64,000 bases of DNA from CAYOOT01 sp964405665 (GTDB taxonomy: Bacteria; Bdellovibrionota_C; UBA2361; SZUA-149; CAZDWZ01), in NCBI GenBank assembly GCA_964405665.1, contig CAYOOT010000004.1, positions 1-64,000 of the forward strand. Direction: 5' to 3'. Shown here in pieces: positions 35,047 through 43,124 of this stretch. Numbering within the stretch: the first letter of the stretch is position 1; each line of letters starts with the position of its first letter. Made by a program: the position numbers and the translations under genes. The notes under the pieces were generated by a model, which did no database searches, had not been told where the DNA came from, and saw nothing but the letters and a program-made list of their open reading frames with translations.

Positions 35047-35715
35047 ATGTTAGAAGAAAAATTTTCACAAAGCCAAGAAAATGGTCTTTCCTTAGTAAAA
35101 GATTCAGATCAGTTGATCCTTTCAGTCGGTATCAGCACCGCAGGATACGCTGAAATCAAACTTGCTCAGGCAAGCCCTGGAAGAAAAGTTATTGGGACCA
35201 CAATTGACGAAGCAGGTCTGAAACAAACGAAAGAGCTGATCGAGAATTCCAGCCTTTCCCAACAAATAGAACTTCGCCTGGAAGATATCAGGAAGCCAAC
35301 AAATTATCCCACTGAATATTTTGATTTTATTTATGCCAGATTGATCCTTCATTATTTGACTAAAGATGAACTTGACTTTGCCTTGTTGGAACTTCAAAGA
35401 ATACTTAAAAAAGGCGGGCGTTTGTTTGTTGTGGTTCGCTCTACTGCCGATTGGGAAGCTCAACTGGAAAATAATTCCTTTGATGAAAAAAGCCGGTTTA
35501 CAAGTTATCCTCGGTTTGATCTTAATGCTGTAAAGACAGGAGAAATTATATCCCGGTATTTCCATAGCTGTGATTCACTACGGACACATTGTGAACAAGC
35601 CGGGTTTCAAGCTCTTTATTTCAAAGAATATGATGAGCAATTATTTTTTGATTACGCCAGAACAATACCGACTTTGCGACCGACTTCTTTGATTGAAGCA
35701 CTTTTTGTGAAGTGA
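35047..35715 (+). CDS. Methyltransferase-like protein with degenerate motif I
   Basis: A 222 aa Rossmann-fold protein of the class I methyltransferase shape. Motif I is altered: LSVGISTAGYAEIKLAQ replaces the usual D-x-G-x-G-x-G. The later part is normal (YFDFIYARLILHYL, about 96, then LKKGGRLFVVVRS, about 122). The change may lower or abolish SAM binding, making it a partner or pseudoenzyme for the methyltransferase encoded 3 bp upstream. A functional enzyme with variant binding is also possible. Confidence 0.7.
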   Translation: MLEEKFSQSQENGLSLVKDSDQLILSVGISTAGYAEIKLAQASPGRKVIGTTIDEAGLKQTKELIENSSLSQQIELRLEDIRKPTNYPTEYFDFIYARLILHYLTKDELDFALLELQRILKKGGRLFVVVRSTADWEAQLENNSFDEKSRFTSYPRFDLNAVKTGEIISRYFHSCDSLRTHCEQAGFQALYFKEYDEQLFFDYARTIPTLRPTSLIEALFVK

Positions 35716-35732
35716 TCTACAAAAACTGTATA

Positions 35733-35761
35733 TTGACAATCTGTATCTACCTGGATACAGT
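35733..35761 (+). promoter_or_regulatory. Promoter with overlapping perfect operator dyad
   Basis: TTGACA (35733-35738) and TACAGT (35756-35761) are spaced by 17 bp, an excellent sigma-70-type promoter. CTGTATC-N6-GATACAG at 35741-35760 is a perfect inverted repeat that covers the spacer and -10. The antitoxin ATG is at 35768, about where transcription should start, so the mRNA may be leaderless or nearly so. Autorepression by the encoded protein is the simple reading. Confidence 0.65.
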
Positions 35762-35767
35762 GAGAAA

Positions 35768-36061
35768 ATGCCGCTAAAAAATTTCAAGGATAACCCGATA
35801 GCAAAAGATCTTCAGGACCCTAGCTTTGCTGTAGAATATCTAGAAGAAGCTTTAAATGAAGATGTACAAGATTTTCTGATTGCTCTTCGAAATGTTGCCG
35901 ATGCCAACGGTGGATTAAGTAAGCTCTCAAAGGTCTCTAAACTTGGAAGAGAAAGTCTTTACAAAACTCTTGCTCAAGATAGAAATACCAGTCCTTATTT
36001 TGCTACAATTTATCAAATACTTAATGCCTTAGGGATGAAATTTTCTATTCAAATAAAATAA
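35768..36061 (+). CDS. Addiction-module antidote-like (HigA/COG3636) DNA-binding protein
   Basis: A 97 aa XRE-like protein of the addiction-module antidote type: FAVEYLEEALNEDVQDFLIA (about 21-40), then the helix-turn-helix GGLSKLSKVSKLGRESLYK and TIYQILNALGMKF. In most genomes its partner, a Gp49/HigB-like toxin, lies just upstream. Here the upstream gene is a methyltransferase-like one and a promoter sits between, so it appears as an orphan. A toxin gene does follow 185 bp on, but that one has its own antitoxin. Confidence 0.75.
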   Translation: MPLKNFKDNPIAKDLQDPSFAVEYLEEALNEDVQDFLIALRNVADANGGLSKLSKVSKLGRESLYKTLAQDRNTSPYFATIYQILNALGMKFSIQIK

Positions 36062-36200
36062 AACTCCCTCATAGTGACAGTAAACTCCAATATATTCTGA
36101 TCCTTATATTTTTCAGATAATCTGAACGTATCAAAAAAAATCAGCGAATATAACGTTTATCAAGATTTAATTTAACAAAATTGAATTTTTATAAAATATC

Positions 36201-36240
36201 TTGACAATACATATAGGAATAATTACTATAGGAATTATTA
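36201..36240 (+). promoter_or_regulatory. Promoter with direct-repeat operator for the toxin-antitoxin pair
   Basis: TTGACA (36201-36206) and TACTAT (36224-36229) are 17 bp apart. Two direct copies, ATAGGAATAATTACT and ATAGGAATTATTACC, cover the -10 and the start region, the usual layout for self-repressed toxin-antitoxin operons. The toxin ATG follows at 36247. Confidence 0.6.
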
Positions 36241-36246
36241 CCATAG

Positions 36247-36618
36247 ATGGAAAAATATAAGCTTAAGGACTTTCATAGGTGGGCAAAAAAAGAAGGGCTT
36301 TCTAATAACGATCTCCTCCGAACTTCAGAAGAAATGTCTAAAGGATTATTGGGAGATAGATTAGGAGCTTACATATTTAAGAAAAGAATTGGTATTGCAA
36401 ATAAAGGAAAGCGAAGTGGATTAAGAACCATCATAGTTTATAGAGACAATGAATTTGCTATATTTATTTATGGATATGCAAAAAACGAAAAAAGCGACCT
36501 CGAACCAAAAGAACAAGCAGCTCTTAGAATTTTTGCAAAAGAACTGATTAAATTATCGAAGGTAGAAAGAATGAAAAAAGAACAAGAAGGAATATTAATT
36601 AAGATAGTGGAAGAATAA
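36247..36618 (+). CDS. RelE/HigB-family toxin
   Basis: A 123 aa basic protein resembling RelE/HigB-type mRNA interferase toxins of the class paired with NadS-like antitoxins. It contains DFHRWAKKEGLSNNDL near the N-terminus, then GAYIFKKRIGIANKGKRSG with its run of Lys/Arg, RTIIVYRDNEFAIFIYGYAK and KEQAALRIFAKELI. The conserved order F-K-K-R and F-x-Y-G-F/Y supports ribosome-dependent RNase activity. It precedes its antitoxin by 2 bp, the toxin-first order of HigBA-type loci. Confidence 0.78.
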   Translation: MEKYKLKDFHRWAKKEGLSNNDLLRTSEEMSKGLLGDRLGAYIFKKRIGIANKGKRSGLRTIIVYRDNEFAIFIYGYAKNEKSDLEPKEQAALRIFAKELIKLSKVERMKKEQEGILIKIVEE

Positions 36619-36620
36619 AC

Positions 36621-36935
36621 ATGAAACGTAAATCACTTTCTCAAACATTAGTAATGGCTGCCAAAGATTTGGGCTTTCAAAAAGCAACCATTGATAAATT
36701 GGAATCTTTAAATGTTCCCGAAGTTAGGCGTTTAACTGCAAAAGATATAAGGCGTATCAGAAAAAAAATGAATGCTAGTCAGGGAGTGTTTGCTAAGTAT
36801 CTAAATGTAAATCCTTCAACTTTACAAAAATGGGAACAAGGTGCAATTAGTCCGCAAAATACAGCATTAAAACTTCTTAATTTGATAGATGATTTAGGGG
36901 TTGAAATATTGTTAGCTGCCAAAATTTCAAGATAA
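36621..36935 (+). CDS. NadS/HigA-like XRE antitoxin
   Basis: A 104 aa antitoxin. The C-terminal half is a helix-turn-helix: IRRIRKKMNASQGVFAKYLN (about 44) and VNPSTLQKWEQGAISPQNTA (about 64), the classic XRE recognition helix. The N-terminal part (SLSQTLVMAAKDLG) should bind the toxin. It follows the toxin gene by 2 bp and probably represses the promoter at 36201. Confidence 0.82.
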   Translation: MKRKSLSQTLVMAAKDLGFQKATIDKLESLNVPEVRRLTAKDIRRIRKKMNASQGVFAKYLNVNPSTLQKWEQGAISPQNTALKLLNLIDDLGVEILLAAKISR

Positions 36936-36975
36936 GCAGCTTGCCAATTCCAAAATTGGTGCTTAAGTTGAACCT

Positions 36976-37215
36976 ATGGACACCAAACTAAATCAATATT
37001 GTTCTGATAAACTAGATGCAACTTCTGAAAAACGTGAGGCAAATAGCTGTGTTGCACTTGGTGCAGGGGTTGGTGCTTTAGGAATAGGCGCAGCTCTTAT
37101 TACGGGTGCAATTTGTCCTCTTTGTTATGTAATAGCTCCAGGTCTTATTGGAGCAGGTCTTTTAAAACGTCGGAATATTACTAAGAAAGAAAAAAAGAGA
37201 GGTTCAAATGAGTGA
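36976..37215 (+). CDS. Small two-helix membrane protein with CPLC motif
   Basis: A 79 aa protein of unknown function. After a polar N-terminus it has a continuous hydrophobic region (about 25-62) that can form two helices: VALGAGVGALGIGAALITGA, then Cys-Pro-Leu-Cys (CPLC), then YVIAPGLIGAGLLKRR with a positive-inside stop. The Cys-x-x-Cys at a turn suggests metal or thiol chemistry, but no family was identified. It overlaps the next tiny gene by 8 bp. Confidence 0.55.
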   Translation: MDTKLNQYCSDKLDATSEKREANSCVALGAGVGALGIGAALITGAICPLCYVIAPGLIGAGLLKRRNITKKEKKRGSNE

Positions 37216-37351
37216 AAATACACAGTCAAATAATTCTTGTTCTTCAGAGAAAAGTAAAAGTTGTTGTTCGGCATTGAGCTGTAGTCCCTGTCTGATACTT
37301 TGGGGAATTGTCGCAGTATTTTTTATTGGGAAATATCTATTAGGATATTAG
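37208..37351 (+). CDS. Tiny Cys-rich membrane protein
   Basis: A 47 aa ORF overlapping the previous stop by 8 bp, with GAGAGG upstream of its ATG. The first half has six cysteines (NSCSS, KSCCSALSCSPC), and the second is a single hydrophobic helix (LILWGIVAVFFIGKYLLGY). Coupling with a CPLC membrane protein, good ribosome site and biased composition argue that it is real. Function unknown; metal handling is one guess. Confidence 0.5.
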   Translation: MSENTQSNNSCSSEKSKSCCSALSCSPCLILWGIVAVFFIGKYLLGY

Positions 37352-37400
37352 TTCTTTGAAAAGGTACTTTTAAAAAATTAAAACTAAACTTCTTCTAAGT

Positions 37401-37420
37401 AAGCGGACTTTAGTCCGCTT
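37401..37420. repeat. Family A core palindrome
   Basis: AAGCGGACTTTAGTCCGCTT is an exact 20-bp palindrome, the core of family A elements seen at 2978-3077, 49993-50295 and 56726-56958. The same ATTACCAAAA flank follows as at 50030. It lies between the tiny membrane gene and the end of the GlmL-linked operon. Confidence 0.8.
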
Positions 37421-37433
37421 ATTACCAAAATCT

Positions 37434-38558
37434 TCACACCATCTCCAAATTCGCCCTGGGAATTAAAACTTCTTCCTTATTTTCCAATCTGATTTTTGCG
37501 ACCCGCACTTCCGCTCCGGTGGCAATTACTTGTGGTTCATGCGGCAGATCCAATACTTCAGCAAACATTCCAAAATAAGGAACTCTGATTACCCGGACTT
37601 TGGAACCAACATTAAGTAAACCAATTTCATCTTTTGTTTGATCTCTTAATGAAGAATCGTTATGGGGAATAATTAATTCCGGACGCATTGCGCCGGCACG
37701 AATTTGAGTAGCACCACTAACGGAAGCAAATTTCCCGTTAAATTTCTTAGCAAGTTCGGTAATTCTTTGAGAAATTGCAAGCGATCCGAAGCCTTCCGTA
37801 ATAATTAAAGTAAAGGGAAGAACTTCATCTCCGGTAATGGAAACTCCGATTTCATAACCTAAAAATTCATGCAGAGTATCTGCCTCAATGGAACCGGTAA
37901 TTACAGCACTGATTTCTTGTTCAGCGCAAAATTTTAGTGCTGCTTTGGAAAAACCCATTCCCCCAATTAAAATTTTATTTTTTAGTTTTCCTTGATATTT
38001 TTCCAAATCCGTCTTTTCAATTAAATCAGTAACCGCTTTTTCCAAAACAAAAACCTCACCACTTTTTTCAGAGCCCACACCAAATATCCCTTGAATAAAA
38101 GTTCCTGTTGTTTGAATGCTCACTGTTTTTTCTTCCTCCAACTCCAAGACTTCTCCCCCAATATAAGCATTAACTGACAATTGTTCCGACTTTTGTCTGA
38201 TTCCCAAGTGGGCATTGGATTCCGTAAAAAATTCCACCTTTCCTGCAGAGCTGGATTTTAATTCCTCTTTGAACCAGGAAAAAAGCCCGGATACTTCGCA
38301 GAGAAGATCTCCTACTTTGACTTCGTCTCCCACCTTCACTTTCATTCCTTCTAGCACTCGCTCTACATCATAACCTAAACGATCGGCTATTCGGATAATA
38401 TCAAGTTCTCCGGGAAGTTCCGCAGAAAGAACGATGGTAGAAGATTGGACCTGCTCACCTTTTTTAACCAGGACTTTACCTTTTAAAGGAAGTTCTCTTG
38501 TTTTAAGAATTGTTTTATAGGCCGATATTTCAAGTCCTGGAGTGTATGCTTTACTCAT
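37434..38558 (-). CDS. Unknown protein with barrel-sandwich and KOW-like ends, GlmL-linked
   Basis: 374 aa when started at ATG 38558, where it overlaps the GlmL-family stop by 8 bp (ATGAGTAA). Residues 15-120 look like barrel-sandwich (biotinyl/lipoyl-like) structure with repeated VKKGEQVQSS and VKVGDEVKVGDLLCEVSG; there is no biotin-type MKM motif. The middle, KILIGGMGFSKAALKFCAEQ, reads as a Rossmann-like unit. The end, LNVGSKVRVIRVPYFGMFAE, resembles a KOW/SH3-like domain. I know of no assigned function. It is last in a seven-gene minus-strand operon. Confidence 0.75.
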   Translation of the reverse strand: MSKAYTPGLEISAYKTILKTRELPLKGKVLVKKGEQVQSSTIVLSAELPGELDIIRIADRLGYDVERVLEGMKVKVGDEVKVGDLLCEVSGLFSWFKEELKSSSAGKVEFFTESNAHLGIRQKSEQLSVNAYIGGEVLELEEEKTVSIQTTGTFIQGIFGVGSEKSGEVFVLEKAVTDLIEKTDLEKYQGKLKNKILIGGMGFSKAALKFCAEQEISAVITGSIEADTLHEFLGYEIGVSITGDEVLPFTLIITEGFGSLAISQRITELAKKFNGKFASVSGATQIRAGAMRPELIIPHNDSSLRDQTKDEIGLLNVGSKVRVIRVPYFGMFAEVLDLPHEPQVIATGAEVRVAKIRLENKEEVLIPRANLEMV

Positions 38559-40374
38559 AAACCATGCCCATTTGTTTATACCAAGATTTAATTGCTTCTT
38601 CACCCGGGATATCTAGCGGTCGTCCTCTTCCATCAAAAATCAAACCAACCAAGCCGCCTGATAAAACAGTTTCTACTTCTTTGCCTATCCCTGCTCCAAT
38701 ATTAACTGAGGAATGAAGAGGTTTTAGTTTTGCTTTTATTTCTTTTCCAGTTTCTAGATCTATTTTTAATAATTCACCAGAATGTAAAATAATTTCCTTA
38801 GAATTTTCTAAAGTAATCAGACATAATTCTTTTCCCGGACCTACTTTGCCAGTCGGTGCAATTACCGTTCCCAATGAAACTAAACAATCTCTAAAAAGTA
38901 TTTCTGAGGCAGCTTCCAAATGGACATCAGAAAAAACTCCCAAATGAGGCATCATAAAAATTGAATCTACTGCTAGTTTAGTTACACCAGTTGGTTGATA
39001 ACTATCAATCAACATCAATGCGGCGCTGTTTCTGTTAGGAGCATGACTTAAAACTCCACCGGAACCGATAATTAAATCAAGTTTCATCATATCAACCAGA
39101 GAGTTATTTTCCTGTTTGAACAAATCTCCGATTGCCCGTTGTTTTTTTGCTCCCTTTAAACCAACGGCTAAGCGTTTATGATGTTCAAAAGCGAGTCTTA
39201 ATGCTTCCCGACAAATTGCTTGTTCCAAGATTAAATCTTCCATCGTCTGGGGAATACTGGTCGGACGAATCATCTTGTTGCGCAAACGATCACGCAGTTC
39301 ATTTTCTGATATTTTAAAAGGCAGCCATCTTAGAATATTTTTCTCTCCCGCTTCCAACATCACATTGGCTACGGAATAACTCATTCCCAAATTGGCACTG
39401 ACTGTTCGATTAAAAATCGGTTCTCGATTTTCTTCCTCATTAAAAAAAACGGAAAAAACATCGGTCGTTGCACCCCCGATATCAACAGCAAGTATTTGCA
39501 GTCCGGTTTTTTTGGAAGCATTTAAAACCATTTGCCCTACAGCTGCCGGAGTGGGAATAATTGGCACCGGGGACCAAGTTAATAATTTTTTATATCCCGG
39601 AGCATGGCTCATCACATGATGTAAGAACAATTCATGGATCGCTTCTCTTGCCGGAGCTAAATTTTCTTTTTCCAAAGTTGGTCTTAAATTGTCCACGGCA
39701 TGAAAAGAAAATCTTTTTTCTAAAATCCTTTTCGCATCTTCTCTAGCTAAGGAATTTGCCGCATAAATAATTGGCAATTTCAATGTGTCACCAAATCTAG
39801 GTTTAGGATCGGCTTGTAAAATTATTTCAGCAAGTTCCAAAGGATGATTAACTGTTCCTCCTTCTGTTCCACCGGCAAGGAGCACAATATCCGGCCTTAA
39901 ATGTCTAATTCTTTGCACCCGCTCATAAGCTTCCCGGCCATCATCAATAGAAATTGCATCTAAAACTATCGCTCCTGCTCCGAGCGCCGCCCGCTCAGCA
40001 GACTCTGTCGTCATATTTTTTACAACACCGGCAACTACAATCTGTAATCCTCCGCCAGCAGAACTAGTAGAGACATACAAATCTATACCGTCTTTATCCT
40101 CAGCATTTTTTTTAAAACAAAAAGGAATTTCATCTTCCTTTGCCTTTTCATTTAAAATTTTTCTTCCGGATAATTCCTGAACTTCTAAAAAAGCATTGAT
40201 CGCACCGATAGTCACATCAGCAACTGGTTTTTCCACAGTAGTCGGAGCTTCTCCGCGAAAAGTTTGCCTCCAGCCTTGATCCGTTTTTTCAAAAAGCACG
40301 GCCTTTGTCGTGGTGGAACCACAATCTGTTGCCAAGACTACTGTCAAATCATTGAGATTAATATTTTCTTTCAT
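38551..40374 (-). CDS. glmL: MutL/GlmL-family ASKHA ATPase
   Basis: A 607 aa protein of the MutL/GlmL family (named after glutamate-mutase loci, unrelated to mismatch-repair MutL). The ATPase motifs are visible: phosphate 1 LATDCGSTTTKAVLFEK (Asp17), phosphate 2 AVDIGGATTDVFSVF (about 295) and adenosine motif GSGGVLSHAP (about 435). Classical GlmL is about 460 aa; this one has about 130 extra C-terminal residues. No glutamate mutase (GlmS/GlmE) is in the window. It lies among membrane-protein genes and the barrel-sandwich protein, so it may energise or reset a membrane complex. That role is inference. Confidence 0.85.
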   Translation of the reverse strand: MKENINLNDLTVVLATDCGSTTTKAVLFEKTDQGWRQTFRGEAPTTVEKPVADVTIGAINAFLEVQELSGRKILNEKAKEDEIPFCFKKNAEDKDGIDLYVSTSSAGGGLQIVVAGVVKNMTTESAERAALGAGAIVLDAISIDDGREAYERVQRIRHLRPDIVLLAGGTEGGTVNHPLELAEIILQADPKPRFGDTLKLPIIYAANSLAREDAKRILEKRFSFHAVDNLRPTLEKENLAPAREAIHELFLHHVMSHAPGYKKLLTWSPVPIIPTPAAVGQMVLNASKKTGLQILAVDIGGATTDVFSVFFNEEENREPIFNRTVSANLGMSYSVANVMLEAGEKNILRWLPFKISENELRDRLRNKMIRPTSIPQTMEDLILEQAICREALRLAFEHHKRLAVGLKGAKKQRAIGDLFKQENNSLVDMMKLDLIIGSGGVLSHAPNRNSAALMLIDSYQPTGVTKLAVDSIFMMPHLGVFSDVHLEAASEILFRDCLVSLGTVIAPTGKVGPGKELCLITLENSKEIILHSGELLKIDLETGKEIKAKLKPLHSSVNIGAGIGKEVETVLSGGLVGLIFDGRGRPLDIPGEEAIKSWYKQMGMVYE

Positions 40375-40378
40375 CAGA

Positions 40379-41074
40379 TCAACTTATGAATAATGCGACC
40401 CACTTATTAATTAAAAAATCCAAACGCTCCACTAACAGAGCCATCCGCGCCATTACTGTAGAACCGAAAAAAGCACCGAAACACCCCATCATCATCCATC
40501 TTCCGGCATAGGAAACTTTTGTCACCAGGCCATTTTCCTTGCGCTTAAAGGTAAAAAAGAAATAACTCATCGCTGAAATCATCGTGAACATAAAAACCAG
40601 ATTACTAAAAGTTTCAAAACTAGAAGCAGGCACATATAGAGGCTTAAATGAAGCTGTAATCTGCGGCAATAATTCCACAAACATCCCTCTAATTGCCGCT
40701 CCGGCAGAAGCACCAAAGGAAAAACCGATTACTAATTGAGCCAGCCAATTATATTTCCGCGACAAAACAAAATAATAAAGTGATCCAAAGAGCATTGGTA
40801 AAATTATCAGTAACCTTTGTTTATTATAAGGTTCCAAATAAGTCCCATCGGGAAATACCACCAAATCTAAACCAAAAAGTGGAACTATCGCTTTTGGCCA
40901 AAAAGATTCCTTGAAAACAACAATAATTCCCCAGGAAGTGGCAATCCCAATAAAGAAATGTTCAAAAAATCTGAAAAAAGCATTCTCTTTATAAAGGAAT
41001 GAAAATATTGCCAGCGAGCAAATGCCGCCTAAGAAAATTTCAAAAAATTCAAATGTGAAATATTGCGTTTCCAT
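40379..41074 (-). CDS. Polytopic membrane protein in GlmL-linked operon
   Basis: A 231 aa protein with six hydrophobic segments, such as FEIFLGGICSLAIFSFLY, IGIATSWGIIVVF, LLIILPMLFGSLYYFVL, VIGFSFGASAGAAIRG and MMMGCFGAFFGSTVMARMA. The conserved-looking GASAGAAIRGMF and GSTVMARMALL could line a pore or interface. No known transporter signature. It is spaced 4 bp from the GlmL-family gene and abuts the gene upstream directly, so expression is coupled. Confidence 0.75.
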   Translation of the reverse strand: METQYFTFEFFEIFLGGICSLAIFSFLYKENAFFRFFEHFFIGIATSWGIIVVFKESFWPKAIVPLFGLDLVVFPDGTYLEPYNKQRLLIILPMLFGSLYYFVLSRKYNWLAQLVIGFSFGASAGAAIRGMFVELLPQITASFKPLYVPASSFETFSNLVFMFTMISAMSYFFFTFKRKENGLVTKVSYAGRWMMMGCFGAFFGSTVMARMALLVERLDFLINKWVALFIS

Positions 41075-41944
41075 CTAGGTTTGTTTATTCCTGCGCTCAA
41101 TTAGATAAGTAATATTTCCTAAAACTATAAATAATAAAATTAGCAGCTGCGCCACTGCCAGACCGGTATTAGTTGCCGTAGCTAATTCTTCTCTTTGAGG
41201 ATAATCTTTATTCATTAATTGGTCATACCAAGCTGCGCCAGCAACTCCTTCAAAGAAACCCAGAATTTGTTTGGAATTGTAATATAAATAAGCTTCAGGA
41301 ATTGTAATTGAAGTACAGCCATGAAGCATTGGAGGAATATAAGAATCGGTTCTAAAAAACTGTAGCCAAGTATTAAATGTTCCTACTAAACTTGTGATTT
41401 GCACCAAGAGAGAAATATCTTTTAAGGTATGCACCTTTTGCATTAGGGGGATTTCTGAAAGAGGAGTTCCCTTATAATCGCTTTTTACTACTTTATGCAG
41501 ATCTTCGGAGCGGGCAATCGCTTGAATTGACTGCCAACCTCCGGCTTGAAAACCAAGATTGACCCAATCCACTCCATATTGCCAATTCTTTTCCGGATTT
41601 TCTTTTTTTAAAGTTTTAATTAATTCTAAAGGGAATTCTTGTAAAATCGGAGCTGCTTGCACATAAATTGTCATCAAGATAAAAGGAATTTTTTTTCTGA
41701 ATAAATGCTCCATAATGATCTTAGATTGCGGTTCATTTTCAGCCATTGTTCCTGGTCCAAAATCTAAAGCAATCACCACTGGTTTTTGAGAATTATCCGG
41801 TAGAGCTTCCATTACTTTGAAAACATCAGCCGCCGCTTTCATCGGCACTGGTTTGAAATTAGTTTTAAGAATCATCGGTATTGCCAGGGCCAAGGCCACA
41901 AAAAGATAAACTAGCCGGGGATGAATGTTCAATAAATATTTCAT
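41075..41944 (-). CDS. Membrane-anchored protein with large extracytoplasmic domain
   Basis: A 289 aa protein when started at 41944 (an in-frame ATG at 41974 adds ten residues). One membrane helix at each end (LVYLFVALALAIPMI and VAQLLILLFIVLGNITYLI) frames a soluble domain of about 230 residues. That domain has a Rossmann-like start (VVIALDFGPGTMAENEPQSK) and GVDWVNLGFQAGGWQSI. The Asp-Phe-Gly-Pro and Gly-rich loops look ligand-binding, but I recognise no family. A palindrome at 41984-42076 separates it from the gene upstream. Confidence 0.7.
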   Translation of the reverse strand: MKYLLNIHPRLVYLFVALALAIPMILKTNFKPVPMKAAADVFKVMEALPDNSQKPVVIALDFGPGTMAENEPQSKIIMEHLFRKKIPFILMTIYVQAAPILQEFPLELIKTLKKENPEKNWQYGVDWVNLGFQAGGWQSIQAIARSEDLHKVVKSDYKGTPLSEIPLMQKVHTLKDISLLVQITSLVGTFNTWLQFFRTDSYIPPMLHGCTSITIPEAYLYYNSKQILGFFEGVAGAAWYDQLMNKDYPQREELATATNTGLAVAQLLILLFIVLGNITYLIERRNKQT

Positions 41945-41983
41945 TTCGATAACAATCCATAAAACATTAAACATTCAGAATTA

Positions 41984-42076
41984 TTCCGCAATCGAGGCGT
42001 TAAGTTTGTCGAAAAGCGGAGTGTATACTTCGAAACATGAGCATTCTCGACAAACTTAACAACAAAGAGTGCGGAA
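41984..42076. repeat. Inverted repeat inside the GlmL-linked operon
   Basis: GTTAAGTTTGTCGA and its exact inverse TCGACAAACTTAAC frame about 35 bp, and outside them lie TTCCGCA and TGCGGAA. It occupies the only sizeable gap in an otherwise tightly packed operon. I see no second copy in the window. It could be an inserted element or an mRNA processing or regulatory hairpin. Confidence 0.7.
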
Positions 42077-42092
42077 AATTGTGAACGTTTAA

Positions 42093-43124
42093 TCATTCTT
42101 TTTCCTGTAAGGGAGATCTTTCTAGTGACAACCACATTCTTATCGCCATCGCTAAACCGGCAATTGCAGCACCAAAGTAAATAGCCCTATTTCCAGGAGT
42201 GTTGATATTTTCCATCAGCCAACCACGAATTGCCGGCATCTGCTCGGAAATCAGCCTTCCTTGAGGAATTTGACCTAAAATTACCAGTATCGCTGTAAGC
42301 ATCATAATCCCGGCTTCTACAGATTTTACTCTAAAGGAGCGGTAAGCCGCATAGGCAATATAAAAAGCAAGAAGTGAAAACATCGAAGTGCTTAAAGGGA
42401 CAAAAAAACCTTGATACATTAATTTAGAAGATTTTTTAATTGTCAGGTTTTCATAATTGAGTTGCAGTAAATCTTTTACTGTAACTGTAAGATCTCTTAT
42501 CGCCTGCACCAGAATTTCACTTTGTTTCTTTATTTCATCATTATTCTTTTCTTGAAATTTTGTTTTTAAAAAAGTGGAATATTCTAATAGTTCTTTTTCC
42601 TCTTTATTCAATTCATTTTGCAATTTCTGATAAATGATAATTTGTTCAGAAGTATAATTTTTATTTTGCTGAGGAAGAGAATGGATTTTTTTAACAACAA
42701 AATCTTGCAGTAAACTTATTTTTTCAATTTTCTGTTCGGAACTTAAACTGCTATCGGAATTTATTTTATTTAAAAATAATTCCTGATCGGCAATCGGTTT
42801 CCATTTATTAAGATTGCTTAAAGAGAGGTACATGTCTGTGCCCTGAATAAAAAGCATCACAAAAAGCCCCAAAATAAGGGCAAAAGAGTTAATCCAAGCT
42901 TTTTGCAACTTCAATAATCTGCCGCCATGCACAAAAAGAATATTGATAATTCCCAAGCCGATGGCCATGTTACCGAGGATTACCAAACCATCCAGGATTT
43001 CTTCATGATAATTACCGAATTTGAAACTTCCAATTTCTTTAGGAAGCAGAAATTCTAGGAGAAAATATGTCCCTGGAATAAAAGTGATCAAAGCAATTAA
43101 TTTTCTTCTAAATTTTAAATTCAT
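42093..43124 (-). CDS. Membrane protein with central coiled coil in GlmL-linked operon
   Basis: A 343 aa protein. N-terminal membrane helices (LIALITFIPGTYFLLEFLL, GLVILGNMAIGLGIINILFV, ALILGLFVMLFIQG) are followed by a charged, helical region (about 105-215, e.g. NELNKEEKELLEYSTFLKTK). C-terminal helices follow (SMFSLLAFYIAYAAYRSF, AGIMMLTAILVILG, YFGAAIAGLAMAIRMWLSL). The plan resembles a sensor or scaffold with a soluble stalk. No named domain recognised. It overlaps the upstream gene by 4 bp. Confidence 0.72.
   Translation of the reverse strand: MNLKFRRKLIALITFIPGTYFLLEFLLPKEIGSFKFGNYHEEILDGLVILGNMAIGLGIINILFVHGGRLLKLQKAWINSFALILGLFVMLFIQGTDMYLSLSNLNKWKPIADQELFLNKINSDSSLSSEQKIEKISLLQDFVVKKIHSLPQQNKNYTSEQIIIYQKLQNELNKEEKELLEYSTFLKTKFQEKNNDEIKKQSEILVQAIRDLTVTVKDLLQLNYENLTIKKSSKLMYQGFFVPLSTSMFSLLAFYIAYAAYRSFRVKSVEAGIMMLTAILVILGQIPQGRLISEQMPAIRGWLMENINTPGNRAIYFGAAIAGLAMAIRMWLSLERSPLQEKE

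Noticed and set aside
35768..36618. Antitoxin at 35768 and toxin at 36247 as one pair
   Set aside because: They are 185 bp apart with a separate promoter-operator before the toxin, and the toxin has its own antitoxin 2 bp downstream.
36976..37215. MerF/MerT mercury transporter
   Set aside because: A Cys pair in a two-helix protein is similar in plan, but there is no second vicinal Cys pair, no merA or merR nearby and no sequence match that I can support.
38551..40374. DNA mismatch repair MutL
   Set aside because: The name is shared, but the motifs are those of the GlmL ASKHA fold; no GHKL ATPase motifs are present.
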